In this document: positions 8,598 to 15,997 of the stretch, piece by piece
Layout of the letters: each line of letters begins with the position of its first letter
How positions within the stretch are numbered: position 1 is the stretch's first letter
Origin: Nitrospira sp.
GTDB lineage: Bacteria; Nitrospirota; Nitrospiria; Nitrospirales; Nitrospiraceae
Reading direction: 5' to 3'
Assembly: GCA_016873525.1 (NCBI GenBank)
Contig: VGXD01000004.1
Coordinates: forward strand, 1-24,148
Length of the DNA stretch: 24,148 nt
Made by a program: the position numbers and the translations under genes
Notes under the pieces: model-generated
Databases searched by the model: none
Seen by the model: only the letters and a program-made list of their open reading frames with translations
Told to the model about the DNA's origin: nothing

Positions 8598-9605
8598 TCA
8601 CTCCTTGCTCAAGGCCGGTTGGACCGGGGTCTTGTCCGGCTGTTGCGCGTCCCCGCCGCCCGCGTCGGGGACCGGCGCCTCCCGCCGGATGAACACGTCC
8701 ACCTGTTGCCCGACATAGACGGCGAAGGGCGGTCGCTCGAAGTGGTAGATGATCTGCAGGACGCGGGTGTCCACCCGTTCGGTGTTGTCGCCGGTCAACG
8801 ACTTCTTGGGCACGATGTAGGGTTCGATCCTGGCGAAGGTCAGGGGGATGGCCTGCGAGGTGGAGCCTTTCAGGTAGGCCACGCCGGGACTGCCGGCCGT
8901 CACCAAGGGCGCGTTTACCTCGTCCACATCGGCCCGGACTTGGAGTTGCTGGGTGTCGCCCAGGAGGATCAAGGGCTCGGTCGAGCCGGTGATCGCGTAT
9001 TCGCCGGCCCGGACATTCACCTGCAACACGGTGCCGGCCCGTGGCGCGCGGACCGTGAGCCGTTCCAGCAGGAGCTTGGTTTCGTCGCGCTGGGCGATGG
9101 CCTGTTCCAAATCGGCCAGGGCTCTGACCAAGGCGCGTTTGGCCATCTCCTGGGCGTACCAGGTCCGCTTGAGGTCGTCTTCGCTGACGGCCCGCCGATC
9201 TTGCACCGCCTGCAGCCGTTTGAGCTGGACCTCCAAATCCTCCACGCGATACCGCTGCTCGGCGATGCGGGCTTGGGCCGGAGGAATGGCGGCCTCGCGC
9301 GCGCCGAGCTGCGCGCGGAGTTCGCGCTCGTCGAGTTGCAGGAGCGGCGCGCCGAGCTCGACGCGGTCGCCGACCACGACGGAGACCTTCGTGACGAGTC
9401 CGCCCACAGGCGGCGCGATCCGCACGTTTTCGTTGACGGCCTCGATGATGCCCGAGGCCGCGACCGTGGAGGCGTAGGGATTGATCGCCGGGGGCTCGAT
9501 CGGCGGGGGCATCGGTTCTTTTTGCCGCGCCGCCAGCAAGGTCGAGACGGTGAAGAGCAGCCCCGCCAGGGCAATCCAGAGGCTGGCCCGCTTGAGCAGG
9601 ATCAC
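8598..9605 (-). CDS. HlyD/DevB-type periplasmic adaptor of ABC exporter
   Basis: The 335-residue adaptor links the inner-membrane ABC unit to the outer-membrane duct. After an N-terminal membrane anchor (residues 9-25) and a Pro-rich linker come the first lipoyl half (IIEAVNENVRIAPPVGGLVTKV..GDRVELGAPLLQLD), a long coiled-coil hairpin (about residues 95-180), the second lipoyl half (LTVRAPRAGTVLQVNVRAGE) and beta-barrel domains. This is the normal order for DevB/HlyD proteins. GTG 9605 overlaps the ATPase stop by four bases (GTGA), which indicates translational coupling. The C-terminal tail is Pro- and Asp-rich and variable. The type of pump is sure; the cargo is not. Confidence 0.92.
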   Translation of the reverse strand: MILLKRASLWIALAGLLFTVSTLLAARQKEPMPPPIEPPAINPYASTVAASGIIEAVNENVRIAPPVGGLVTKVSVVVGDRVELGAPLLQLDERELRAQLGAREAAIPPAQARIAEQRYRVEDLEVQLKRLQAVQDRRAVSEDDLKRTWYAQEMAKRALVRALADLEQAIAQRDETKLLLERLTVRAPRAGTVLQVNVRAGEYAITGSTEPLILLGDTQQLQVRADVDEVNAPLVTAGSPGVAYLKGSTSQAIPLTFARIEPYIVPKKSLTGDNTERVDTRVLQIIYHFERPPFAVYVGQQVDVFIRREAPVPDAGGGDAQQPDKTPVQPALSKE

Positions 9606-10435
9606 GACGGCACCTCGCTCTCGCCCGTGTCTTCGAGGTGGAGCGGCTTGGCCGGCGCCGGTTCGGCCAGGACGGTCGGATGGAGCGGGGCCTTGGGGGC
9701 GTCATGAATTCCGACGATATGGCCGTCCGTCAGCTCCGCGATGCGGTCCCCGAAGTGGAAGATCCGGCTGTCGTGCGTCACGACGATGACGGCCCGCTCG
9801 GGAGAGCGGCCGACCTCGCGCAGGATGCCCATGATCTTCTGTCCGTTTTCTCCGTCCAGGGCGGCGGTGGGCTCGTCGCAGATCAGGAGTCGCGGCTCGG
9901 ACACCAGGGCGCGGGCGATCGCGACGCGCTGCTGCTGTCCGCCGGACAGATTGGCCGGCAGAAACTCGGTGCGGTCGGCCAGCCCGACTTTCTCCAACAT
10001 GGCCCGCGCCTTCTGAACGGCCTCGGTCCTTGGCCGTCCGTGGATCAGCAAGGGCACCGCCACGTTTTCCGCCGCCGTCAGGGCCGGCAGCAGGTTGAAC
10101 TGCTGGTAGACGAAGCCCATGGTCTGGCCGCGGAATTTCGTTTTCTTCGCGCCGGACAAGAGGGGCAAGGGCACGCCCAACACGTCGAGCTGGCCCTCAT
10201 CCACGTCCAGAATGCCGGCGATGGCCGAGAGCAACGTGGTCTTGCCTCCGCCGGACTCGCCCACCAGCAGGAGCAGTTCGCCCAGGCTCACGTCCAAGTC
10301 GATGCCTTTGAGGACGGTAGTCTTCGTGTCTCCGCTGCCGAACGACTTGATCACCCCACGGACCCTGACGGCCGGCGGGCGTTCCTCGGCCGCCGGTTCC
10401 ACGGTTGCGGTCGTCCCTTTGTCTTCGACGGTCAT
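9602..10435 (-). CDS. ABC exporter ATP-binding subunit (DevA/MacB/LolD-like)
   Basis: The 277-residue protein contains a complete nucleotide-binding domain: Walker A GESGGGKTT, Q-loop in YQQFNLLPALTAAENV, signature LSGGQQQR, Walker B LLICDEPTAALD and switch His in VVTHD. FNLLPALTAAENV is typical of the MacB/LolD/DevA branch that drives FtsX-type permeases. It has an unusually long N-terminal lead of about 22 residues (Glu- and Ala-rich) and a Pro-rich C-terminal tail of about 40 residues beyond the domain. ATG 10435 lies six bases after the permease stop. It powers substrate transfer across the envelope with the adjoining permease, adaptor and duct. Confidence 0.95.
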   Translation of the reverse strand: MTVEDKGTTATVEPAAEERPPAVRVRGVIKSFGSGDTKTTVLKGIDLDVSLGELLLLVGESGGGKTTLLSAIAGILDVDEGQLDVLGVPLPLLSGAKKTKFRGQTMGFVYQQFNLLPALTAAENVAVPLLIHGRPRTEAVQKARAMLEKVGLADRTEFLPANLSGGQQQRVAIARALVSEPRLLICDEPTAALDGENGQKIMGILREVGRSPERAVIVVTHDSRIFHFGDRIAELTDGHIVGIHDAPKAPLHPTVLAEPAPAKPLHLEDTGESEVPS

Positions 10436-10441
10436 TCCGGA

Positions 10442-11575
10442 TTACCCCCTGAACACGATGGCCGGTTCCAGCTTGATGAGCTTGATGATGCTGATCGTCG
10501 CCGAAAAGCTGCAGATGCCCAGCAGCGAGACGAAGACCAGCCCCAGCAAGGGCCAGGTTTCCGAGAAGGGGAGCTGGCCGCTGGGCGCGGCCAGGAGACC
10601 GAAGAGCGTGGCCAGGCCCACGCCCACTCCGTAGCCGATCACGCCGACCGTGAAGGCCTGGAGAATGATCATGCGGGCCAAGGCGAAGGTGCTGGCTCCC
10701 ATGGCCTTGAGCGCCCCGTATTGTTTGAGGTTCTCCACGGTGAACAGATAAAAAGTCTGGCCCGCAATCGCCATGCCGACGAGAAAGCCCAGGACGATCG
10801 TGGTGCCGAAGTTGATGCCGATCCCCGTGTTCTTGAGCACCCAGACGATCGTTTTCCATCCGAATTCTTCCTGCGTGAAGGCCCCGAGCCTGGTCTGCGC
10901 GGCAATCCGCTGGGTCACGTCCGCCACCGCCTCGCCGGCTTTGGCCTTGGCCAAGACGTAAGACAGCATTCTCCGTTCCGGCGGGGCATAGGCTACGGCG
11001 CGTTCGTAGGTGGTATAGACGGAGGGGATGTTCTGAAAGTCCTTCTGGATGTTGGCGATGGCCACGACGCGGGCCCGCTTGTCGTTGATCTCGAAGACGG
11101 TGCCGACTTTGATCACATCCGGTCCGCCCATGCGCTGCACGGCCCCCTGGTCCACCACGACCGCATCCGGCGTGCGCAAGTCCTCGATGCGCCCTTCCTG
11201 GAGCTTGGCGGGACGGCCGATGAGCGTGGCGGCGTCCAGGCCGACGAGGGAAATCCGATGGTAGTCGCCGCCGGCCAGGCGGACCCGATAGACGCCTTTG
11301 AACAGCGGCACGGCCCACTCCACGCCGGGCACCGTGCGGACGCGCTCCACGGCCGTCGTGGCGATGGGTTTCACTTCTTCCACCTGGCTGATGTTCGGGT
11401 CCGCGACCCAGATGTCGACGTTGAGGTTGGTGATGCCGGACTGGGACCAGAGCATCAGGCCCCAGAAGATCGAGCCCTGCTGCACGATCAGCATCACGGC
11501 GAAGGCGAGGCCGCAGAGCAACATGAGGTACTTGGCCCGGTCGCCGAAGAGCATCTTGAGCGCGACGTAGTGCAT
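10442..11575 (-). CDS. FtsX-fold ABC exporter permease (DevC-like)
   Basis: The 377-residue permease shows the four-helix FtsX plan: one helix near residues 17-40 (LMLLCGLAFAVMLIVQQG), a large periplasmic domain (about 45-250) and three C-terminal helices, with the sequence LKQYGALKAMGAS between the second and third, where FtsX permeases contact the ATPase. The opening HYVALKMLFGDRAKYLMLL is typical of DevC proteins. ATG 11575 has AAGGGAG about twelve bases upstream. It is the first gene of the exporter operon and lies behind a sigma-54-type promoter. In contrast to the classical devB-C-A order, the order here is permease, ATPase, adaptor, outer-membrane factor. Confidence 0.92.
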   Translation of the reverse strand: MHYVALKMLFGDRAKYLMLLCGLAFAVMLIVQQGSIFWGLMLWSQSGITNLNVDIWVADPNISQVEEVKPIATTAVERVRTVPGVEWAVPLFKGVYRVRLAGGDYHRISLVGLDAATLIGRPAKLQEGRIEDLRTPDAVVVDQGAVQRMGGPDVIKVGTVFEINDKRARVVAIANIQKDFQNIPSVYTTYERAVAYAPPERRMLSYVLAKAKAGEAVADVTQRIAAQTRLGAFTQEEFGWKTIVWVLKNTGIGINFGTTIVLGFLVGMAIAGQTFYLFTVENLKQYGALKAMGASTFALARMIILQAFTVGVIGYGVGVGLATLFGLLAAPSGQLPFSETWPLLGLVFVSLLGICSFSATISIIKLIKLEPAIVFRG

Positions 11576-11647
11576 GGCGATCAGCGGCTCCCTTGACGGC
11601 TGCGACGTTTTGGAGATGGGACAGGCGTTTTCATTGCCTCAATGTAT

Positions 11648-11665
11648 GAGCATGGGCGATGCCAA
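11648..11665 (-). promoter_or_regulatory. Sigma-54 (-24/-12) promoter of the exporter operon
   Basis: On the - strand the sequence reads TTGGCATCGCCCATGCTC. It has the diagnostic GG, ten bases, GC, and fits TGGCAY-N5-TTGCW except for one base in each box. Transcription would start near 11638, about 63 bases before the permease start codon. The gene for a sigma-54 activator and its likely binding sites lie just upstream at a usual distance. Confidence 0.72.
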
Positions 11666-11762
11666 TTAAAAACAGGATGGTTCGACTTATAGAAAGCGTT
11701 GAAGCAATGGGCCTATTGGTTCAATTGAATGAAAAGATTGCAAGTCGCCGGAACGCAATATA

Positions 11763-11778
11763 TGCCCGTATATGGGCA
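11763..11778. promoter_or_regulatory. 16-base palindromic operator, exporter side, site 1
   Basis: TGCCCGTATATGGGCA has perfect TGCCC/GGGCA arms. Its centre lies about 130 bases upstream of the predicted start of transcription, a usual place for a sigma-54 enhancer. The identical 16-mer, inverted, lies over the start of the activator gene at 13863-13878. Confidence 0.75.
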
Positions 11779-11781
11779 CAA

Positions 11782-11797
11782 TGCCGAAATATGGGCA
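11782..11797. promoter_or_regulatory. 16-base operator, exporter side, site 2 (imperfect)
   Basis: TGCCGAAATATGGGCA repeats site 1 with changes only at positions 5 to 7, and begins 19 bases after it, about two DNA turns, so both dimers could lie on nearly the same face. Paired enhancer sites are common for sigma-54 activators. Confidence 0.6.
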
Positions 11798-11814
11798 GAA
11801 AGTCAGGGGCGTGA

Positions 11815-13887
11815 TCAGGGGCTAAAATGGGCGGGCTTTTTGATTCCCAATTTCTTCATGCGGTGCTGGAGCGTGGAGCGTTTCAGACCCAGGCGGGCGG
11901 CGGCGCCCTTTGCGCCGGCCACGACCCAGTTGGTGTGGTGCAGGGTCTCGATGATATGTGCCCGCTCGGCCTCGGCCATTGTCCGGGCTGCCTTGGCGGA
12001 TCGATCGCTGCGCTCCGGCCCTGCCGAGGCCGAGTCGCTTTCCAACTCTTCGATGGCGAGGACGGGGCCCTGCGAAAGGATGACGGCCCGCTCGATGACG
12101 TGTTCGAGTTCGCGGACGTTTCCCGGCCAGGCATAGGCCGCGAGGGCCTGCATCGTGGCGGTGCTGAGGCGGGTGATGGTCTTGCGGTGTCTGGCGCCGT
12201 ACTTCTTGACGAAGTGCCGCGCGAGCATCGGGATGTCTTCGCGCCGTTCGCGCAGCGGCGGGATGCGGATGGGGAACACTTTCAGCCGGTAATACAGGTC
12301 CGCCCGAAACGAACCGGCCTTCACGGCTTGCTCCAGATCGGCGTTGGTGGCGGCGATGACCCGGACGTTCAGCGGGAGGGTGCGGCTTCCGCCGACCCGC
12401 TCCAATTCCTGAGTCTCGAGGATCCGCAAGAGCTTGACCTGGATGTCGAGGGGAATCTCGCCGATCTCGTCCAGGAAGATCGTGCCCTGGTCGGCCAGCT
12501 CGAAGCGGCCGATCTTGCGGGCCACGGCATTGGTGAAGGCCCCCTTCTCGTGGCCGAACAGTTCCGACTCGATCAGGGTCGGCGGCAGCGCCGCGCAGTT
12601 GACCTTGATGAGGGGTTTGGCCTTGCGCGGCGAGCGTTGATGGATGGCCTGCACCACCAGCTCCTTGCCCGTTCCGGTTTCGCCCGTGATGAGGACGGTG
12701 GAATCGGTCGGCGCCACCTTTTCGATGGCCTTCAACGTTTTCTGCAAGGCCGGGCTGTCTCCCACCAGTTCCTTGAAATCCACGGCGGCGCCGATCTCTT
12801 CCCGCAGATAGACGTTCTCGCGTTCCAATTGTTCCTTGAGGCCGCTGATCTCTTCGTAGGCCAGGAGGTTGGCGATGGCTTGCGACAGGTGGAGGCCGAT
12901 CTGTTCCGCGAGGCGCAGGTCCCGCTCCGAGAAGGCGTTTTTTCTCCGGCTGCCGAAGGCGAGGAAGCCGTAGGGCTGCCGACGCACCGTCACCAGACAG
13001 AGCATGGCGGAGAGGATGCCGAACGACTCGAAGTAGGGGGCCTCCACGAACCGTTTGGGGTCGTGGCCCGTGATCAGCACCGGTCGTCCGGTGGCCAGCA
13101 TTTCCGCCGCGGCCATGCGCTCGAAGGGAAAGTGGCGGAGCGCCTCGAGGTTCAAGGTGAAGCCGTGGATGTGAATCGGCTCGAACCACCGGCCTTGCGG
13201 CCCCTCCGTGAACCGGAGCAGCCCGTTCACGTCGTGCGGGATCACCCGTTGAAGCGCGTCGTGCATCGCCGGCAGCAGGCCCTCCATCGTGACCGTGCCG
13301 ATCACGACGCGGCTGTTCATCGCCATCAGCGCGTCCCGCTCCTCCGAGGCCAGGACGGTCTGGAGCACCGGGGCGATCTGTGCCGCCAACTCATCCATGA
13401 GCCGCCGGTCGCCCTCGGTAAAGGCGTCGCGGTTCAGCGACGCGGCGAACATCACGCCGATCGTGCGCCCCGTCGCACCGGCTCCGGGGCCCGGCTTCAG
13501 TTGCAGGGGCGCGATCAAGGACGACCAGGGATGCCCCGTTGTCCGGACCACCCGGCCTTCCGTCCAGGACGAGGCCGTCATGTCGTTGCAGAGCAGCGCG
13601 GCACCGGCTTGGATCGCGGCTTCCTTCATCGTGCCGGCCGTGGGCAGTTGGCCGATCTGGTACCCGACGGAAGCGGGGTCGAGGAGCACCTCGGAGACCG
13701 GCGTAAGGGTATGGGCCGACTGGTTGTAGAGGTAGAGACCGGCGGCATCGAAGCGGACACAACGGGCCAAGGCGCGGCAGAGGGCTTGGTCGAACTCGCG
13801 CAACCCGGCTGTGCCGATCAATTCGCCGACAACTTGCAAGAGCAATTCGCTGGAATTTGCCGTGCCCATATACGGGCACTTTAACAT
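11815..13887 (-). CDS. FhlA-like sigma-54-dependent transcriptional activator with two GAF domains
   Basis: The 690-residue protein has two N-terminal GAF-like domains (about residues 15-180 and 190-345), a coiled linker (348-366), an AAA+ domain (372-605) and a Fis-type helix-turn-helix (640-682: NWVVAGAKGAAARLGLKRSTLQ). Walker A is GETGTGKE (402-409), Walker B IFLDE (470-474), and YAWPGNVRELEHVIERA closes the domain. The sigma-54-contact loop reads GAFTNA (449-454) in place of GAFTGA. The domain order and helix-turn-helix match FhlA. It presumably senses a small molecule through GAF and activates the exporter operon next to it. ATG 13887 or ATG 13869 (inside the operator palindrome) may be the start; neither has a good ribosome site. 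The stop is 240 bases before the exporter operon. Confidence 0.92.
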   Translation of the reverse strand: MLKCPYMGTANSSELLLQVVGELIGTAGLREFDQALCRALARCVRFDAAGLYLYNQSAHTLTPVSEVLLDPASVGYQIGQLPTAGTMKEAAIQAGAALLCNDMTASSWTEGRVVRTTGHPWSSLIAPLQLKPGPGAGATGRTIGVMFAASLNRDAFTEGDRRLMDELAAQIAPVLQTVLASEERDALMAMNSRVVIGTVTMEGLLPAMHDALQRVIPHDVNGLLRFTEGPQGRWFEPIHIHGFTLNLEALRHFPFERMAAAEMLATGRPVLITGHDPKRFVEAPYFESFGILSAMLCLVTVRRQPYGFLAFGSRRKNAFSERDLRLAEQIGLHLSQAIANLLAYEEISGLKEQLERENVYLREEIGAAVDFKELVGDSPALQKTLKAIEKVAPTDSTVLITGETGTGKELVVQAIHQRSPRKAKPLIKVNCAALPPTLIESELFGHEKGAFTNAVARKIGRFELADQGTIFLDEIGEIPLDIQVKLLRILETQELERVGGSRTLPLNVRVIAATNADLEQAVKAGSFRADLYYRLKVFPIRIPPLRERREDIPMLARHFVKKYGARHRKTITRLSTATMQALAAYAWPGNVRELEHVIERAVILSQGPVLAIEELESDSASAGPERSDRSAKAARTMAEAERAHIIETLHHTNWVVAGAKGAAARLGLKRSTLQHRMKKLGIKKPAHFSP
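13863..13878. promoter_or_regulatory. 16-base palindromic operator over the activator gene start
   Basis: TGCCCATATACGGGCA is the exact reverse complement of the site at 11763-11778. It overlaps codons 4-9 of the longer activator reading frame and contains the alternative ATG. Binding here would block transcription or initiation, so it suggests that the activator represses its own gene. Confidence 0.72.
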
Positions 13888-13950
13888 GAAGCCGGCGATT
13901 GAGGAAGATTTGCGAAAAAAAAGTGCTGAACTGTCGGCGGGGGTCTGTTC

Positions 13951-14388
13951 CTATTGTCCGCGTGGGGCAATGTCTTTGGCGATCGCGTAGAGTCCTTGGG
14001 GATTCAGGCCTGGGTGGGGCCGTCCGTCAAGTCCATAGAATGTGCCGAGATGTCCTGGCGCCTGAACCTGTGCCTGGACGCGGATTATGTCGCCGGTGGA
14101 GACGTCGGGAGGCTTGGCGACGGCCGCGCCGCAGAGGCCGAGCACGGCGATGTCGAGAGAGCCGGTGTCGTCCTCAAGCGTGAAGAGGTAGGTGTTGTGG
14201 CAGGCGGTCCCTGAGGGTTGGAAATAGGGCTCCAGGAGCTGCACCTGAGTGACCCTCCCCTGGAGAGTCACGATGCGCATGTGATGGGGCTCCGGGTCCG
14301 CCAGGATCGTGGCGATCGCCACAGGGTCTGCGGCGGAGGCAACGAGTGCGCTCCCGAGGATGAGCGGTAAGAGGGCGAGCTGGACCAT
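13951..14388 (-). CDS. Secreted OB-fold protein, unknown function
   Basis: The 145-residue protein begins with a clear signal peptide (hydrophobic residues 2-18, cleavage near ASAAD). The remainder fits an OB-fold: RIVTLQGRVTQVQLL (38-52), YLFTLEDDTGSLDIAVLG (67-84) and GDIIRVQAQVQAPG (99-112), the five-strand pattern of nucleic-acid-type or YgiW-like OB proteins. Being exported, it is more likely to bind a small ligand or protein than nucleic acid. Two Cys (63 and 86) might form a disulfide. ATG 14388 was taken over a longer open frame because the signal peptide begins there. An extended -10 box lies upstream. The exporter activator is 63 bases downstream on the same strand and may be read through. 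The domain call is moderate; function is open. Confidence 0.78.
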   Translation of the reverse strand: MVQLALLPLILGSALVASAADPVAIATILADPEPHHMRIVTLQGRVTQVQLLEPYFQPSGTACHNTYLFTLEDDTGSLDIAVLGLCGAAVAKPPDVSTGDIIRVQAQVQAPGHLGTFYGLDGRPHPGLNPQGLYAIAKDIAPRGQ

Positions 14389-14451
14389 GCTTCTTGCGTT
14401 GTCCACGTCGCGGGCCTCCGGCACGTTGTCCGCAAAAACCGTCTCCTGGCT

Positions 14452-14460
14452 ATTGTACCA
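14452..14460 (-). promoter_or_regulatory. Extended -10 promoter element for the OB-fold gene
   Basis: On the - strand this is TGGTACAAT, a TGn-extended -10 box with five of six TATAAT bases. The start of transcription would be near 14445, about 57 bases before the start codon. No clear -35 box is seen. Confidence 0.45.
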
Positions 14461-14485
14461 TTCTGACTGAAAACCGACGGTCGCT

Positions 14486-14513
14486 TTGCCCGGCAGGGCC
14501 TTCCGGTTATAAT
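14486..14513 (+). promoter_or_regulatory. Sigma-70-type promoter of the M20 peptidase gene
   Basis: TTGCCC (14486-14491), a 16-base spacer and a perfect TATAAT (14508-14513). Transcription would start near 14520, leaving a leader of about 33 bases with the AAGGAG ribosome site. Confidence 0.6.
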
Positions 14514-14552
14514 CACGGATCGCAATCGCAGCCACCCAAGGAGAAATCGGTT

Positions 14553-15920
14553 ATGACAGGGTCCCGCGCACAGATTGATCCCTACATCAAGGAGGCGAGA
14601 CCCCGCTTCGAGCGCTTTCTGGCCGAATTGGTGGAACTGCCCTCCGTCAGCATGGACCCGTCGCGTGCCGCGGACATGCGCAAGACCGCGACCCTGGCCG
14701 TCCAGTTGCTCAAGGACCTGGGAGCGGAGGCGCGGATCGTGGAGACCAAGGGCTATCCGGTGGTCGAGGGAGGATGGACCACCGGCAAGACTCATCCGAC
14801 CGTGCTGGTCTATAACCACCTGGACGTGCAGCCGGCCCAGGAGCCGGAGTGGAAGCAGGCGCCCTTTGCCTTTCGCAACGACCAAGGCCTCTACCACGGC
14901 CGTGGGGCGACGGACGACAAGGGCCCGGCCCTGGCGGCCCTGCTGGCGGGGCGGTATGTCGTGGAACAGGGGGCGCCGATCAACGTGCGGTTTCTGTGGG
15001 AACTGGAAGAGGAGATCGGCAGCCCGAACTTCTCGGAGGCCCTGCGGCAGCGGCACCTGATTCGCAAGCCGGATTCGGTCCTGGTCTCGGATACGATCTG
15101 GATTGCCAAGGGCCGCCCGGCGATGCCCTACGGTTTGCGTGGGTTGCTGGGCGCGCGGCTCTCGCTGCGGACCGGGACGGCCGATGTCCATTCGGGACTC
15201 ACCGGCGGCGCGGCCAGGAACCCGCTGACGGAACTCTGCGAGGTGGTCCATACCTGCGTCGATGCGAAGACCGGCCGTGTGAACATTCCCGGCTTCTACG
15301 ACGACGTGGTGCCGCCCACGAAGGCCGAGATCAAAAGTTTTCTGGCTTCGGGCTTTCAGGTCGAACGGTTTAAGAAGGCGTACGGGTTCCGGTCGCTGCG
15401 GACCACCGACCCGGCCGAGGTCTTGCGGCGGATCTGGGCTTCGCCCACCTTCGAGGTGCATGGGCTGGCCGGGGGCTATGTCGGGCCCGGCGTCAAGATG
15501 GTGGTCCCCGGTTACGCGGAGTTGAAAGTCAGCATGCGCCTGGTGCCCAACCAACGGCCTGAAAAAATCTTCCGGCTGTTCAAGAAATTCCTGGCCGACC
15601 GCCATCCTCACGTCACGGTGGAGGCGGAAGGCATGTTGCAGCCCTTCCAGGGCGTCTTCAGCGGCCCTTACGCGGAGGCGGCGAAACGCGCGATGAAGGC
15701 GGGGTTCGGGAAAGAGCCGGCCTTCATTCGTGAGGGCGGGTCCATCGGCGCGGTCTCCACCATGCAGCGTGCTTGGCGGGTCCCGATCTTGTTCATGGGC
15801 TTGAGCCTGCCGGAGCACGGCTACCACGCGCCCAACGAACATTTCGATTGGGGCCAGGCTTCGGGGGGGATGAAGGCGCTGGCCGCGTATTTTGCGGAGC
15901 TTGCGCGGATAAAGCCGTAA
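14553..15920 (+). CDS. M20-family metallopeptidase (dipeptidase / CNDP-type)
   Basis: The 455-residue cytoplasmic enzyme hydrolyses peptide bonds in small peptides with two metal ions. Motifs in order: YNHLDVQP (His89 and Asp91), GRGATDDKGP (Asp121/122 bridging ligand) and LEEEIGS (151-157, catalytic Glu and metal Glu). Near the C terminus SLPEHGYHAPNEHFDW supplies the last His. The lid dimerisation domain with the substrate-contacting SGLTGG-like segment (HSGLTGGAARNP) lies in the middle. The pattern matches carnosinase-like dipeptidases, as does the length. ATG 14553 has AAGGAG nine bases upstream. It stands alone on the + strand, divergent from the OB-fold gene. No signal peptide is seen. 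Family is sure; substrate range is not. Confidence 0.93.
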   Translation: MTGSRAQIDPYIKEARPRFERFLAELVELPSVSMDPSRAADMRKTATLAVQLLKDLGAEARIVETKGYPVVEGGWTTGKTHPTVLVYNHLDVQPAQEPEWKQAPFAFRNDQGLYHGRGATDDKGPALAALLAGRYVVEQGAPINVRFLWELEEEIGSPNFSEALRQRHLIRKPDSVLVSDTIWIAKGRPAMPYGLRGLLGARLSLRTGTADVHSGLTGGAARNPLTELCEVVHTCVDAKTGRVNIPGFYDDVVPPTKAEIKSFLASGFQVERFKKAYGFRSLRTTDPAEVLRRIWASPTFEVHGLAGGYVGPGVKMVVPGYAELKVSMRLVPNQRPEKIFRLFKKFLADRHPHVTVEAEGMLQPFQGVFSGPYAEAAKRAMKAGFGKEPAFIREGGSIGAVSTMQRAWRVPILFMGLSLPEHGYHAPNEHFDWGQASGGMKALAAYFAELARIKP

Positions 15921-15933
15921 TCGGTTCTCAGTC

Positions 15934-15976
15934 GTCAGTTTTCAGCAGAGACCTCTGCGTCTTGACTGAAACTGAC
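15934..15976. terminator. Nested inverted repeat between converging genes
   Basis: GTCAGTTTTCAG (15934-15945) pairs with CTGAAACTGAC (15966-15976), leaving one bulged base. Inside the loop, GCAGAGACCTCTGC (15945-15958) is a second perfect dyad. The structure lies in the 77-base gap where the M20 gene and the next gene converge, so a two-way terminator is likely. Its composition is AT-richer than the surroundings. Confidence 0.5.
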
Positions 15977-15997
15977 CACGGTCAACTGATAACTCCT

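Noticed and set aside
9638..11596. 652-residue open frame on the + strand opposite the exporter genes
   Set aside because: The - strand carries clear ABC permease and ATPase motifs. The + product is Asp-, His- and Gly-rich with no domain, as expected for the antisense of GC-rich genes.
11705..11718. CAATGGGCCTATTG near-palindrome between operators and sigma-54 promoter
   Set aside because: One mismatched pair and no second copy; too short to support a site by itself.
11827..13884. 685-residue open frame opposite the sigma-54 activator
   Set aside because: The activator on the - strand has complete Walker, GAF and helix-turn-helix motifs; the other strand has none.
13902..13925. Possible sigma-54 promoter (CAGCAC..TCGCA) upstream of the activator
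   Set aside because: It lacks the essential GG of the -24 element.
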